Shown piece by piece: positions 9,007 through 17,828 of a stretch of 64,000 nucleotides of DNA (position 1 is its first letter; the number at the start of each line of letters is the position of its first letter). This stretch comes from Sphingomonas pituitosa NBRC 102491 (lineage in GTDB: Bacteria; Pseudomonadota; Alphaproteobacteria; Sphingomonadales; Sphingomonadaceae). Made by a program: the position numbers and the translations under genes. The notes under the pieces are model-generated. The model did not search any database, was not told the DNA's origin, and saw only the letters and a list, made by a program, of their open reading frames with translations. The stretch covers positions 471,634-535,633 of the forward strand of contig NZ_BCYY01000002.1 of the NCBI RefSeq assembly GCF_001598435.1, in the 5' to 3' direction.

Positions 9007-10046
9007 GCGGTAAGGCTCGCTTCCAGCGCCAGGATATCGGCATAGAGGGGTTCGGGGATGCGCACGCCTTCGGCAAGGCTGCGCGCGCGGGCGGCATAGC
9101 GACGCGACGAGGGCAGCCGCGCGCCCTGCGCCTCGATGGCCGAGAACATCGATTCCGCGCGGACGAGATGCTCGGCAACGGCATCGCCCAGGAAACCGGC
9201 GGGGTCTATCGCGACGATCAGCTCGCCACCGAGCGGGGAGGCCCCTGCCCCGCCATCCGCAGCGATCGATTCGACGCTGGTCAGGTCGCCGATCAGCGGC
9301 CCGGCGACCAGCTCCACCATCGCCGCCAGTGCCGATCCCTTGTGTCCGCCAAAGGTGCGCATCGCGCCGTCGAGGATCGCGGCCGGATCGGTGGTCGGCT
9401 GCCCTTCGGCATCGATGCCCCAGTCCTCGGGCACGGCACGGCCGGCGCGGCGGTGCAGCTCGATTTCGCCGCGCGCGACCATGCTGGTGGCGAAATCGAA
9501 GACGAAGGGCGGGTTCGGGGCGGCCCGTGGCCAGCCGAACGCGATCGGGTTGGTGCCGAACACCGGCCGGGTGCCGCCGGCGGGCGCCACCCAGGCATGG
9601 CTGGGGGTGAAGGCCAGCGCGACCAGTCCCTCGGCGGCCAGCGCCTCCACCTCGGGCCAAAGCGCCGCGAAGTGGACGACATGGTTCAGCGCCAGCGCGG
9701 CGATGCCACAGGCGCGTGCCTTGGCGACCAGCACTGGCTTGCCCGTTTCGAAGGCAAGCTGCGCAAATCCGCCGCCGCCGTCCACCCTGGCCAGCGCCCG
9801 GGCGGGCTCGGTGAGTACCGGCACGGCGTCGCGCACTACCTTGCCCTTGGCGATCGTGTTGGCGGCGACCAGCAGCCGGTAGATGCCGTGCGACGCACAC
9901 CCGCCGCGCTCGCCCGCCACCATCGTCTCGGCGACGGCGTCGGCATGGTCGCCCGCGAGCCCGGCCGCGCGCAGCACCCGCCGGGCGAGCGAACGCACTT
10001 CGTCCAGCGTCAGCGCGACGCCCTGCTGCCCGTCCCCTTCGCTCAC
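9003..10046 (-). CDS. Ldh-family oxidoreductase, delta1-pyrroline-2-carboxylate reductase-like
   Basis: 347 residues from a GTG start that overlaps the GH127 stop (GTGA); its own stop overlaps the next start (ATGA), so three genes are translationally coupled. No signal peptide, so cytoplasmic. Malate/L-lactate dehydrogenase (PF02615) fold: CASHGIYRLL near 55, GGFAQLAFE near 95, FGTNPIAFGWP near 170, TFGGHKGSALAAMVEL near 235. The block NHVVHFAALWPEVE resembles, from memory, the DpkA/LhpD-type subgroup that reduces cyclic imino acids (delta1-pyrroline-2-carboxylate or delta1-piperideine-2-carboxylate) with NAD(P)H, rather than malate or lactate enzymes. If so it makes proline from a hydroxyproline-derived imine. 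The family call is firm; the substrate call is moderate. Confidence 0.8.
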   Translation of the reverse strand: MSEGDGQQGVALTLDEVRSLARRVLRAAGLAGDHADAVAETMVAGERGGCASHGIYRLLVAANTIAKGKVVRDAVPVLTEPARALARVDGGGGFAQLAFETGKPVLVAKARACGIAALALNHVVHFAALWPEVEALAAEGLVALAFTPSHAWVAPAGGTRPVFGTNPIAFGWPRAAPNPPFVFDFATSMVARGEIELHRRAGRAVPEDWGIDAEGQPTTDPAAILDGAMRTFGGHKGSALAAMVELVAGPLIGDLTSVESIAADGGAGASPLGGELIVAIDPAGFLGDAVAEHLVRAESMFSAIEAQGARLPSSRRYAARARSLAEGVRIPEPLYADILALEASLTA

Positions 10047-12412
10047 GACTTGGCGGTGAACAGCACGACGCCGAACACCGGCCCGGCGGTGTTGCGGTCA
10101 TGCGGCACGAAGCGGACGCGGACGCTCTTCTTGCCCTTGGTCAGCGCCTCGGGCAGCGGATATTCCACGTCGAAGAACTTGCCCGGGCGATCGCTTTCGC
10201 TGAGATGCTGGGTCGCGACCTTCACCCCGTCGACCAGGATGTCGAAGTCCCGGTCGCGCTCGCCGCCCCAATAGCTTGCCTGCAGCACCAGCGGCCCCTC
10301 GCGCGTCTTGAGCGCGAAGTCGAACCAGCCGCCCGACCGCGCGTCCCGTCCCTGCCGCCCGCGATAGGATACGGGATAGGAGATCGCCGATTGCAGGTCG
10401 TGATCACGCTCGGGCTGCATCTCGCCCAGGTGCATCACGTCCACCGAGCGCGCGGCGACGTCCTTCAACCGCGCCTGTTCGGCGAGGAACGTCGCCTCCT
10501 CGGTCTTCCACTGGGCTTCGCTGAACCGCTTGAAATAGACGGCGCTGCGCCGCTCATATTGCCGGTAGAAGGGCACGAAGCGCATGTCGCCGGGGCGCAC
10601 CACGCCCCTGGTCGCGTAGACCGCCGGTTCCGCGGTCGGCGCGAAGGCGGCGAGCAGGTCCTGCCCGACCAGTGCCGGGTCGGCGCCGTTCCACGGCTCT
10701 GGCGCGTTCGGCCCCATGTCGGCGGCCAGCACCATCGGGCCGCGCAGCACCGCGACCACGCTGTCGTCTCCCGGCGTCGGCTCCAGCCGCAGCGCCAACG
10801 GCAGCGTGATCGCCACGGCGTCGCCGGCCTTCCAGCTGCGCGTGACGATCGCATAGCCGCGGTCGAAGGTCGCCCCCGCCGGCTTGCCGTTCACCGTCAC
10901 GATCGCCTTGCCCGTCGCCCACCCCGGCACGCGCAGCGCCAGCGGGAAGCGGCCTGGCTTGGCGAGGCTCGCCAGCGTCAGCGTCGCCGTGCCTTCGAGC
11001 GGATAGGCGGTGTCGAGCACCAGCTTGGCGCCGCGCGCCTTCCAGGCGATCTCCGCCGGGATGTAGAGGTTGACCAGGAACGCACCCTCGCCTTCCCAGA
11101 ACGCCGCCTCGCCATGCTTGGCATGGCTTTCCATGCCCGATCCGACGCAGCACCAGAAGGCGTCGTCTTCCGTGGTGGAGAAACCGCGTTCGGCGCCGCT
11201 CATCAGCGGCGTCATGTAGGTGAAGCCGCCGGTCTTCGGGTTCTGCTGGGCCATCACGTGATTGAGGTGCGCGCGCTCATAATAGTCGAACAGCGCGCCG
11301 TCCGGCTGCCAGGCGAACAGGTGGCTGGTCAGCTTGAGCATGTTGTAGGTGTTGCAATGCTCGCACGTCTGGTCGGTGATGTGCTGGGCGATGCTGTCCG
11401 GCGCGGCGAAATACTCGCGGTCCGCATTGCCGCCGATGACGAAGCTGTGGTGCTGCGTCACCCGCTCCCAGAAGAAGCGCGCCGCAGTGGCGTCGGCGGG
11501 GTCGCCGGTCAGTTCATGGATACGCGCCAGGCCGATCAGCTTCGGCACCTGGGTGTTGGCGTGGAAATTGGCGAGCTTGTCCTCGCGCGCCTTCAAGGGA
11601 TCGAGCACGCGATTGTCGTACAGCCGCTTGGCGACCACCATCCAGCGTGCATCGCGGGTGCGGGCATAGAGCTCCGCATAGCTTTCGTTGAGGCCGCCGT
11701 ATTCGCAGCCGAGCATCTGCTGCATCTGCGCATCGTCGAGCGCGGCGAACACCTTCTCGAAATAGGCGCCGAGGCCCAGCGTCACCTGCAGCGCCTGGGC
11801 GTTGCCCCAGCCGGCATGGACGTCGAGCAGCCCCGCGAACAGCTTGTGCACGGTGTAGAGCGGTGACCAGGAGCCATTGAGATCGAACCCGCCAGACTTG
11901 ATCTCGCCCCGCATGATCTCCGGGAAGATCGCCTCGCCGTCGAGGATCTTGCCGTCCGCGCCCTTCCGCCCCAGCGCGCCGACATAGCCGGTACCGCGCT
12001 TCGCCTGCGCCTCGGCCAGTTCCGCGACGATATAGTCGGCCCGGCGGCGCATTTCGGCATCGCCGGTCTGCTGCCAGGTCAGCACCAGCCCCGACAGATA
12101 GTGGCCAAGCGTGTGTCCCGCGATCGTATCGCTCTCCCACCCGCCATACAGCGCGCCCTTGGGCGCCAGCCCGGCATATTTGCGGAAATTGTGGAGGAGA
12201 CGATCCGGATCGAGACGAAGCAGGTAGCGATGGTTGACCTGCACCGCCGTCGCATAATCCGAGGGGCGCAGCCGGATCGCAGTGAGCGGCAGCGGCTCCG
12301 GCTTTCGCGGCAGCGCGCCTGCATCCGCCGCGTGCGCAAAGGTCGGTGCGGTGCCTGCAGCCAACAATGCGCTGCCGGCGCTGGCCAGAATTTCCCGACG
12401 TGTACGACGCAT
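10043..12412 (-). CDS. GH127 beta-L-arabinofuranosidase, Tat-exported
   Basis: 789 residues. The start is the ATG at 12412 with GGGGA six bases upstream; a TTG 18 bases earlier overlaps the operator and is rejected. The N-terminus RRTRREILASAGSALLAAG is a twin-arginine signal, expected for a metalloprotein folded before export. The (alpha/alpha)6 barrel starts about residue 50. The GH127 zinc and nucleophile cysteines are visible: Glu351 and Cys353 in TCEHCNTYNM, and Cys421-Cys422 in FWCCVGSGMESH, the pattern of HypBA1. C-terminal beta-sandwich domains include HDRNTAGPVFGVVLF. HypBA1 removes beta-L-arabinofuranose from hydroxyproline-linked beta-arabinooligosaccharides; activity here is inferred from family and motifs. 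First gene of a three-gene operon. Confidence 0.9.
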   Translation of the reverse strand: MRRTRREILASAGSALLAAGTAPTFAHAADAGALPRKPEPLPLTAIRLRPSDYATAVQVNHRYLLRLDPDRLLHNFRKYAGLAPKGALYGGWESDTIAGHTLGHYLSGLVLTWQQTGDAEMRRRADYIVAELAEAQAKRGTGYVGALGRKGADGKILDGEAIFPEIMRGEIKSGGFDLNGSWSPLYTVHKLFAGLLDVHAGWGNAQALQVTLGLGAYFEKVFAALDDAQMQQMLGCEYGGLNESYAELYARTRDARWMVVAKRLYDNRVLDPLKAREDKLANFHANTQVPKLIGLARIHELTGDPADATAARFFWERVTQHHSFVIGGNADREYFAAPDSIAQHITDQTCEHCNTYNMLKLTSHLFAWQPDGALFDYYERAHLNHVMAQQNPKTGGFTYMTPLMSGAERGFSTTEDDAFWCCVGSGMESHAKHGEAAFWEGEGAFLVNLYIPAEIAWKARGAKLVLDTAYPLEGTATLTLASLAKPGRFPLALRVPGWATGKAIVTVNGKPAGATFDRGYAIVTRSWKAGDAVAITLPLALRLEPTPGDDSVVAVLRGPMVLAADMGPNAPEPWNGADPALVGQDLLAAFAPTAEPAVYATRGVVRPGDMRFVPFYRQYERRSAVYFKRFSEAQWKTEEATFLAEQARLKDVAARSVDVMHLGEMQPERDHDLQSAISYPVSYRGRQGRDARSGGWFDFALKTREGPLVLQASYWGGERDRDFDILVDGVKVATQHLSESDRPGKFFDVEYPLPEALTKGKKSVRVRFVPHDRNTAGPVFGVVLFTAKS

Positions 12413-12429
12413 GGCGTTCCCCTCAAACA

Positions 12430-12467
12430 ATCGTATACGATCTACGAAGCTCCTGCCGGTGGGTCAA
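12430..12467 (-). promoter_or_regulatory. GH127 operon promoter overlapped by perfect 12-base palindrome
   Basis: Minus strand: -35 TTGACC (12467-12462), 17-base spacer, -10 TAGATC (12444-12439). The perfect palindrome ATCGTATACGAT (12430-12441) overlaps the -10, as expected of a repressor site. It matches the TBDR site at 7050-7063. Confidence 0.65.
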
Positions 12468-12491
12468 GCGACCAATGGCAGTTCCCCGGTC

Positions 12492-12541
12492 ATTATATAC
12501 CGTATAATATCCTTGACGCTCCGCATCGTGCATGGTCTATC
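12492..12541 (+). promoter_or_regulatory. S9 peptidase promoter region with CGTATA operator
   Basis: TATACCGTATAATATC (12496-12511) shares the CGTATA core with the sites at 7050 and 12430 and contains a perfect -10 hexamer TATAAT (12503-12508), though with a poor -35. An alternative promoter is TTGACG (12513-12518), 17 bases, TCTATC (12536-12541). The AGGGGG ribosome site is at 12551-12556. Confidence 0.5.
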
Positions 12542-12563
12542 GACCCGGCAAGGGGGATTGCAC

Positions 12564-14954
12564 ATGCTTGTATCGTACCGGACCGGCAGCACCATAGGGC
12601 GCTTGCGAAAAGCGCGTGCCGCACGCTTCGGCATAGCGGTCGCTGCGCTGGCACTGGCGGCGCCGTTCGCCGCAACCGCGCAGACGGGCGGGTCGTCGGC
12701 CACCGTCGAAGCCCGCTATGCGCTGGCGGATCGGTATCTTGGCGATGGGCTGGCGAAGCTGATCGTCGATCGTAACCTTCGTGCCACCTTCACTACCGAC
12801 GGCGCGGGCATTCTCTATCGCCACGGCCGCGACGGCGAGCGGACGGTGGCCTATTACGATACCGCCACTGCCCAGTCCCGCCCGATCGCGCAGGAAGCCG
12901 CCATCGCGGCGGCGCTTTCCGGGGTGACGGGCAAGCCGCTCAAGCCGGCCGCGCTGCCGATCGAGGATCCGAAGATCGAAGGCGCGGCGCTCTCCTTCAG
13001 CGCGTTCGGCAAGCGCTGGACCTGGTCGGCGGACGGCAGCCTCTCCGCAGCGGACAAAGGCGCGGCAGACGGCGAGGAAGCCCTGTCGCCGGACGGCCGC
13101 TTCCGCATCGTCGCGCGCGACTTCAATCTCTACGCGGTGGAGGTGCGCACCGGCCGCGAAGTGGCGCTCACCGAAGACGGCACCCGCGACCAGCCTTATG
13201 GCCGCGGCATTCCCCAGCTCGCCGACATCCTGGCGCAGGGGACCGAGGACCCGACCATGCCGGTCTCGATCCGCTGGTCGCCGGACAGCAAGCGCATCCT
13301 CACCTGGCGGCTGGACACGCGCGACGTGATCCGGCTGGGCATCGTCCAGGCGACGCCGCCGGGCAGCATCTATCCGCGCACCTTCCGCTACGTCTATCCG
13401 CTCGCCGGCGCGGAGAAGCTGCCCCAGGCGACGCGCTATGTCGTCGATGTCGAGGAGGCGCTGCGCCGCCGCAAGGCGCGCCCGGTGAAGCTCGACATCC
13501 CGAGCGAATCCATCCTCTACCCGGCCGATCCGGACATGAACTGGGTGGACGGCAAGGTCCGCGCGCAGTGGACCGAGCGGGGCTACAAGCAGCTCGCGGT
13601 CTACCAGGCCGATCCGGAGACCGGCGCCGCGACCGTGGTGGCACGCGAGGCGCTGACGCCCAACGTCTCCGTCGTCTCCAGCTTCCTGCGCCCCGCCCCC
13701 GAGCTGGGCGGCGAGCTGGTCGTGTCGGAGCGCAGCGGCTGGGCGCAGCTCTTCCTGGTTCGCCCCGACGCACCCGAAGGCGGAATCCCGCTGACGCGTG
13801 GCGAATGGGAAGTCATCGGCATCCAGCATGTCGATGCCGCGGCAGGCGCGATCCTGATCGATGGCGTCGGCCGGGAGAAGGATCGCAACCCCTATTACAC
13901 CGCGCTCTACCGGGTCGGCACCCACGGCGAACAGCCGGTGCTGCTGACGCCCGAGCCGGTGAATCACGACGTCCAGGTCTCGCCCGACGGCAAGATCTTC
14001 CTCGATGCCATGTCGACGCCCGCCCAGCCGACCCGCACGGTCGTCCGCAGCGCCGTTGACGGACGCATCCTGGCGGAACTGGGCCGCGCAGACCCGAGCG
14101 CGCTGCTCGCCAGCGGCTATCGCATGCCGGAGCCGTTCCAGGGCGTGGCGGCGGACGGCAGGACGCCGATCTACGGCATGATCTATCGGCCCGCGTCGTT
14201 CGACCCGAACCGCCGCTATCCGGTGATCGACAATGTCTATACCGGCCCCACCACCACCCAGGTTCCGGAAAGCTGGAACGCCACGGTCGGTTCGGCCGGT
14301 TCCAGCGTAGCGCAGCTCGGCGCGATCGTGGTGATGATCGACGGGCGCGGCACCTCCCGCCGGGGCCGCGACTTCCGCATGCACGCCTACCAGAATCTGG
14401 GCGAAGTCGGGCTGGACGATCACATCGCGCTGATCCGCCAGATGGCCGAGCGCTACCCGCAGTTCGACCTTTCCCGCGTCGGCGTGTTCGGCGGCTCGGC
14501 GGGGGGATATGATACCGCCCGCTTCGTGATCCGTCGCCCCGGCTTCTTCAAGGTGGGCGTTGCCTCCTCGGGCAACCATGACCTTCGGCTGGACAAGGCC
14601 TGGTGGCCCGAAGTGACCATGGGTCCGGCGAGCCCCAACGACTGGGCACGCAACTCGAACATGGTCGCCGCGCCCAATCTCGGCGCCAAGCTGCTGCTGA
14701 TCCATGGCGACATCGACGACAATGTGCCGATCACCGAAAGCTTCCAGCTCGCCACGGCGCTGATCTGGGCCGGCCGCGACGTCGACATGGTGGTGCTGCC
14801 CAACACGACGCATGCGGTCTACCAGCCCTTCTTCTGGCGCAAGTTCCGCGACTATTTCGTCCGCAATCTGCTCGGCGAGGCTCCGCCCGCCGACGTCAAC
14901 TTCGACACGCCCGCCTGGCACGAAGAGCTGCCGGTGCTGCGCCCCGAACAATGA
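12564..14954 (+). CDS. S9 family peptidase, dipeptidyl-peptidase IV-like
   Basis: 796 residues from the ATG at 12564 (AGGGGG eight bases upstream; the long upstream open extension crosses the promoter and is rejected). Signal peptide about 22-45 (IAVAALALAAPFAATAQT). The beta-propeller (about 90-540) has WSPDSKRILTWRLDTRDV. The alpha/beta hydrolase domain carries the triad Ser645 (FGGSAGGY), Asp718 (HGDIDDNVP) and His750 (NTTHAVY). DPP-IV-type enzymes remove N-terminal dipeptides with Pro or Ala at position two. That would suit a proline/hydroxyproline-rich peptide in this locus (inference). It is divergent from GH127 with shared operators, and its stop overlaps a possible ATG of the next gene. 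Confidence 0.92.
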   Translation: MLVSYRTGSTIGRLRKARAARFGIAVAALALAAPFAATAQTGGSSATVEARYALADRYLGDGLAKLIVDRNLRATFTTDGAGILYRHGRDGERTVAYYDTATAQSRPIAQEAAIAAALSGVTGKPLKPAALPIEDPKIEGAALSFSAFGKRWTWSADGSLSAADKGAADGEEALSPDGRFRIVARDFNLYAVEVRTGREVALTEDGTRDQPYGRGIPQLADILAQGTEDPTMPVSIRWSPDSKRILTWRLDTRDVIRLGIVQATPPGSIYPRTFRYVYPLAGAEKLPQATRYVVDVEEALRRRKARPVKLDIPSESILYPADPDMNWVDGKVRAQWTERGYKQLAVYQADPETGAATVVAREALTPNVSVVSSFLRPAPELGGELVVSERSGWAQLFLVRPDAPEGGIPLTRGEWEVIGIQHVDAAAGAILIDGVGREKDRNPYYTALYRVGTHGEQPVLLTPEPVNHDVQVSPDGKIFLDAMSTPAQPTRTVVRSAVDGRILAELGRADPSALLASGYRMPEPFQGVAADGRTPIYGMIYRPASFDPNRRYPVIDNVYTGPTTTQVPESWNATVGSAGSSVAQLGAIVVMIDGRGTSRRGRDFRMHAYQNLGEVGLDDHIALIRQMAERYPQFDLSRVGVFGGSAGGYDTARFVIRRPGFFKVGVASSGNHDLRLDKAWWPEVTMGPASPNDWARNSNMVAAPNLGAKLLLIHGDIDDNVPITESFQLATALIWAGRDVDMVVLPNTTHAVYQPFFWRKFRDYFVRNLLGEAPPADVNFDTPAWHEELPVLRPEQ

Positions 14955-14962
14955 GGTCCCCG

Positions 14963-17701
14963 ATGCGTCCTGCCCGCCTGCTCCTTGCCGCCGCCGCGCT
15001 CGGCGGGGTCAGCGCCCTTCCCTTGGCCGCACCGCTGGTCGCGCAGGAACAGCCTGCGGCCAAGCCGGTCTATCCGCCAATCCGCACCACGCCGGTGCGC
15101 GTCGGCGCCTTCCTGCTCGCCCTGCGCAGCGATACCGGTACGCTCGCCCGCCTGTCGCCCGCCGCGGATCCGGCGTTCGACTTCGTGCCCGGCGGCCGCG
15201 AGGCGGAGCGGCAGGGCGACGGCTATAACCATGTCGGCGACCTCAACCTGCGGCTGCGCACCGGAGGCGGCACCTGGCGCGACTTCGCCTCCGCCCGCAC
15301 CCGCAGGCCGATCCGGTCCCTGCCGCTGAGCCCCGGCGTGTTCGCCGCAGCGGACATCACCGCGAGCATGGGCGACGGCTTGCCGCTGCGCGTCGAGCGG
15401 CGCTGGGTCGATGCCGCCGGCGTGCCGGTGCTGCGCTTCCGGCTGGTCAACACGTCGAGCGCGCCGGTCGAGATCGGCGGGCTGGGCATGCCGATGGTGT
15501 TCGACAACATCATCCAGGATCGCACCCTGGAGACGGCGCATGCCGAGGCCAGCTTCGTCGATCCCTATATCGGCCGCGACGCCGGCTATCTCCAGGTCAC
15601 CCGGCTGAACGGCAAGGGCCCGGCCCTGCTGGTGCTGCCCGACGGCAAGACGCCGCTGGAGAATTACGCGCCGCTGAAGAACCCGCGCGAACCGCTGGCG
15701 ATCTTCACCGACAAGAGCCAGCGCAGCCAGGTCTCGGAAGGCTTTTACGACTGGACGGTCGCTTCCAAGGGCTTTGTCGAGCAGGAATGGCGCAAGGCGG
15801 GCGAGCAGTGGAACCCCGCCACCAGTTTCACCCTCGCCCCCGGCGAGGCCCGCACGATCGGCGTTCGGCTGGTGCAGGCGCCATCGATCCGCGGCATCCA
15901 GTCCGCGCTCGTCGCGCAGGGGCGGCCGGTGGCGCTGGGCGTGCCCGGCTATGTCGTGCCGAGCGACCTCGATGCCTCGCTCTTCCTGAAATATGGGCAG
16001 CCCGTCGCCAAGGTGGACGTCGCCCCCGCGGGCGCGTTGACGGTGACGGCAGCGGGCGTGGTGAACGGCTGGCGGCGCTATGCGGTGCGCGGCACCGGCT
16101 GGGGACGCGCCCGCCTCACCCTCACCTATGCCGACGGCACGACGCAGACGATCCAGTATTTCGTCACCAAGCCGCTGGAGCAGGTAATGGCCGATCTCGG
16201 CCGCTTCACGACCACCCGGCAATGGTATGATGATCCCAAGGATCCATTCGGCCGGTCGCCCGCCATCCTCAGCTATGACCGCGAGGCGGGCAAGATCCTG
16301 ACCCAGGAGCCGCGCGTGTGGATCGCGGGCATGAGCGACGAAGGCGGCGCCGGCGGCTGGATCGCCGCGATCATGAAGCAGCTCGACAATCCCGATCCCG
16401 CCGAAGTGGAGCGGCTGGAGACGCTGGTCGACAAGACGATCTTCGGCACGCTGCAGGTCGCGAAGGGCGAGCATATCGGCGCGGTGAAGAAAAGCCTGTT
16501 CTACTATGATCCGGAAGGCCTGCCCAGCTATTACGACGCGGACAGCAACTGGAAGAGCTGGACCAGCTGGTCGAAGAAGGACGCGGGCGATCTCGGCCGC
16601 TCGTTCAACTATCCGCACGTCGCGCTGGGCTACTGGACGCTGTACCGGCTGGCGCGCAACCATCCGGGGCTCGTCACGCATCACGACTGGCGCTGGTATC
16701 TCGACCATGCGCGGCTGACGATCGTCGCGATGATGCGCGATGCGCCCTACTATACCCAGTTCGGCCAGATGGAGGGCGAGGTCTTCGTCGACATCCTGGC
16801 GGACCTGAAGCGCGAGGGCATCACCGACGGCGCCGCCCAGATCGAAGCGCTGATGAAGAGCCGCGCCGATCACTGGCACAGCCTGCCCTACCCTTTCGGG
16901 AGCGAGATGGCGTGGGACTCGACCGGCCAGCCCGAAGTCTATTCGTGGCTGCGCTATTTCGGCCATGGCAAGCAGGCGGCGCAGACCGTGGAGGTGATCC
17001 TCGGCTATGATCCGCTGATCCCGCACTGGGGCTATAACGGCAATGCCCGGCGCTACTGGGACTTCCTCTATGGCGGCAAGTACCCCCGCATCGAGCGGCA
17101 GATCCATCATTACGGCTCCACCAACAACGCCCTGCCGCTGTTCGAGGCGTTCCGCGCCGATCCCGGCGACCTCCACCTGCTGCGCGTCGCCTATGGCGGG
17201 CTGATGGGCGGCATCACCAATATCGACCGTGACGGATTCGGATCGGCCGCCTTCCACAGCTGGCCGGACCGGATGGAGTGGGATCCCTATACCGGCGACT
17301 ATGGCTCGGGCTATTTCGCCCATGCCTATGGCGCGGCGACCTATCTGGTGAAGGACCCGAGCTTCGGCTGGCTGGGCTATGGCGGCAATGTGCGGGTCGC
17401 GCCGGACGCGGTGACCATAGCGCCGAAGGACGGCGCACGAAGCCGCCTGTTCGTCGCCCCGGCGGGTCTTTGGATCACGCTGGAGGCCGGCAAGATCGCC
17501 TCTGCGCGCTATGCCCCCGCGACGGGCGCGGTGACGCTGGCCCTGGATCCCCGCAGCGCCATGACGCCGCAGGCACGCATCAGGCTGGAGAAGACCACCG
17601 CCGGGCGCCCCTATCGAGTCGATGGCGGGACCTCCGAGCGCGGTGCGACGACCGTGCCGCTCGAAGGAGGCACGGTCACCGTCCGCTTGCTGCCGGCGTG
17701 A
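14963..17701 (+). CDS. DUF5695-type secreted protein, probably carbohydrate-active
   Basis: 912 residues. The ATG at 14963 has GAGG six bases upstream; an ATG at 14951 that overlaps the peptidase stop (ATGA) is an alternative, and either way the genes are coupled. Signal peptide about 1-28 (LLLAAAALGGVSALPLAAPLVAQ). The N-terminal half is beta-rich (VERRWVDAAGVPVLRFRLVN). From about 470 the protein is helical with many aromatics and acidic residues (SFNYPHVALGYWTLYRLAR, QMEGEVFVDIL, WDSTGQPEVYSWLRYFG, HWGYNGNARRYWDFLYGG), like an (alpha/alpha)n toroid of a glycosidase or lyase. I assign DUF5695 from overall resemblance only. No activity is known to me; co-operonic with the S9 peptidase, it may process the same glycoprotein. 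Confidence 0.75.
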   Translation: MRPARLLLAAAALGGVSALPLAAPLVAQEQPAAKPVYPPIRTTPVRVGAFLLALRSDTGTLARLSPAADPAFDFVPGGREAERQGDGYNHVGDLNLRLRTGGGTWRDFASARTRRPIRSLPLSPGVFAAADITASMGDGLPLRVERRWVDAAGVPVLRFRLVNTSSAPVEIGGLGMPMVFDNIIQDRTLETAHAEASFVDPYIGRDAGYLQVTRLNGKGPALLVLPDGKTPLENYAPLKNPREPLAIFTDKSQRSQVSEGFYDWTVASKGFVEQEWRKAGEQWNPATSFTLAPGEARTIGVRLVQAPSIRGIQSALVAQGRPVALGVPGYVVPSDLDASLFLKYGQPVAKVDVAPAGALTVTAAGVVNGWRRYAVRGTGWGRARLTLTYADGTTQTIQYFVTKPLEQVMADLGRFTTTRQWYDDPKDPFGRSPAILSYDREAGKILTQEPRVWIAGMSDEGGAGGWIAAIMKQLDNPDPAEVERLETLVDKTIFGTLQVAKGEHIGAVKKSLFYYDPEGLPSYYDADSNWKSWTSWSKKDAGDLGRSFNYPHVALGYWTLYRLARNHPGLVTHHDWRWYLDHARLTIVAMMRDAPYYTQFGQMEGEVFVDILADLKREGITDGAAQIEALMKSRADHWHSLPYPFGSEMAWDSTGQPEVYSWLRYFGHGKQAAQTVEVILGYDPLIPHWGYNGNARRYWDFLYGGKYPRIERQIHHYGSTNNALPLFEAFRADPGDLHLLRVAYGGLMGGITNIDRDGFGSAAFHSWPDRMEWDPYTGDYGSGYFAHAYGAATYLVKDPSFGWLGYGGNVRVAPDAVTIAPKDGARSRLFVAPAGLWITLEAGKIASARYAPATGAVTLALDPRSAMTPQARIRLEKTTAGRPYRVDGGTSERGATTVPLEGGTVTVRLLPA

Positions 17702-17828
17702 CGGCCGGGGGCGGTCCCCGCCGGAGAGCGACCTGCATTCGCCTGGAGGCCGAGGCGCCAATCGGCCGAAGGTGTTTGATTGCCGCACTTCCGAGCCGTC
17801 GACCGTGAACGGCCAACTTGAAAATGCT

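Noticed and set aside
9007..10101. N-terminal extension of the DUF885 frame upstream to 10101
   Set aside because: The extra ~365 residues are low-complexity shadow over the reductase gene; a signal peptide and ATGA-coupled start at 9006 fit better.
12537..17788. Open frames of 800-980 codons antisense to the S9 peptidase and DUF5695 genes
   Set aside because: No recognisable domains, His/Arg/Gly-rich, and fully overlapping genes with catalytic motifs.
17702..17828. CGGGG/CCCCG mini-hairpin after the DUF5695 gene
   Set aside because: Only five pairs and no T-run; too weak to call a terminator, and nothing else is evident in this gap.
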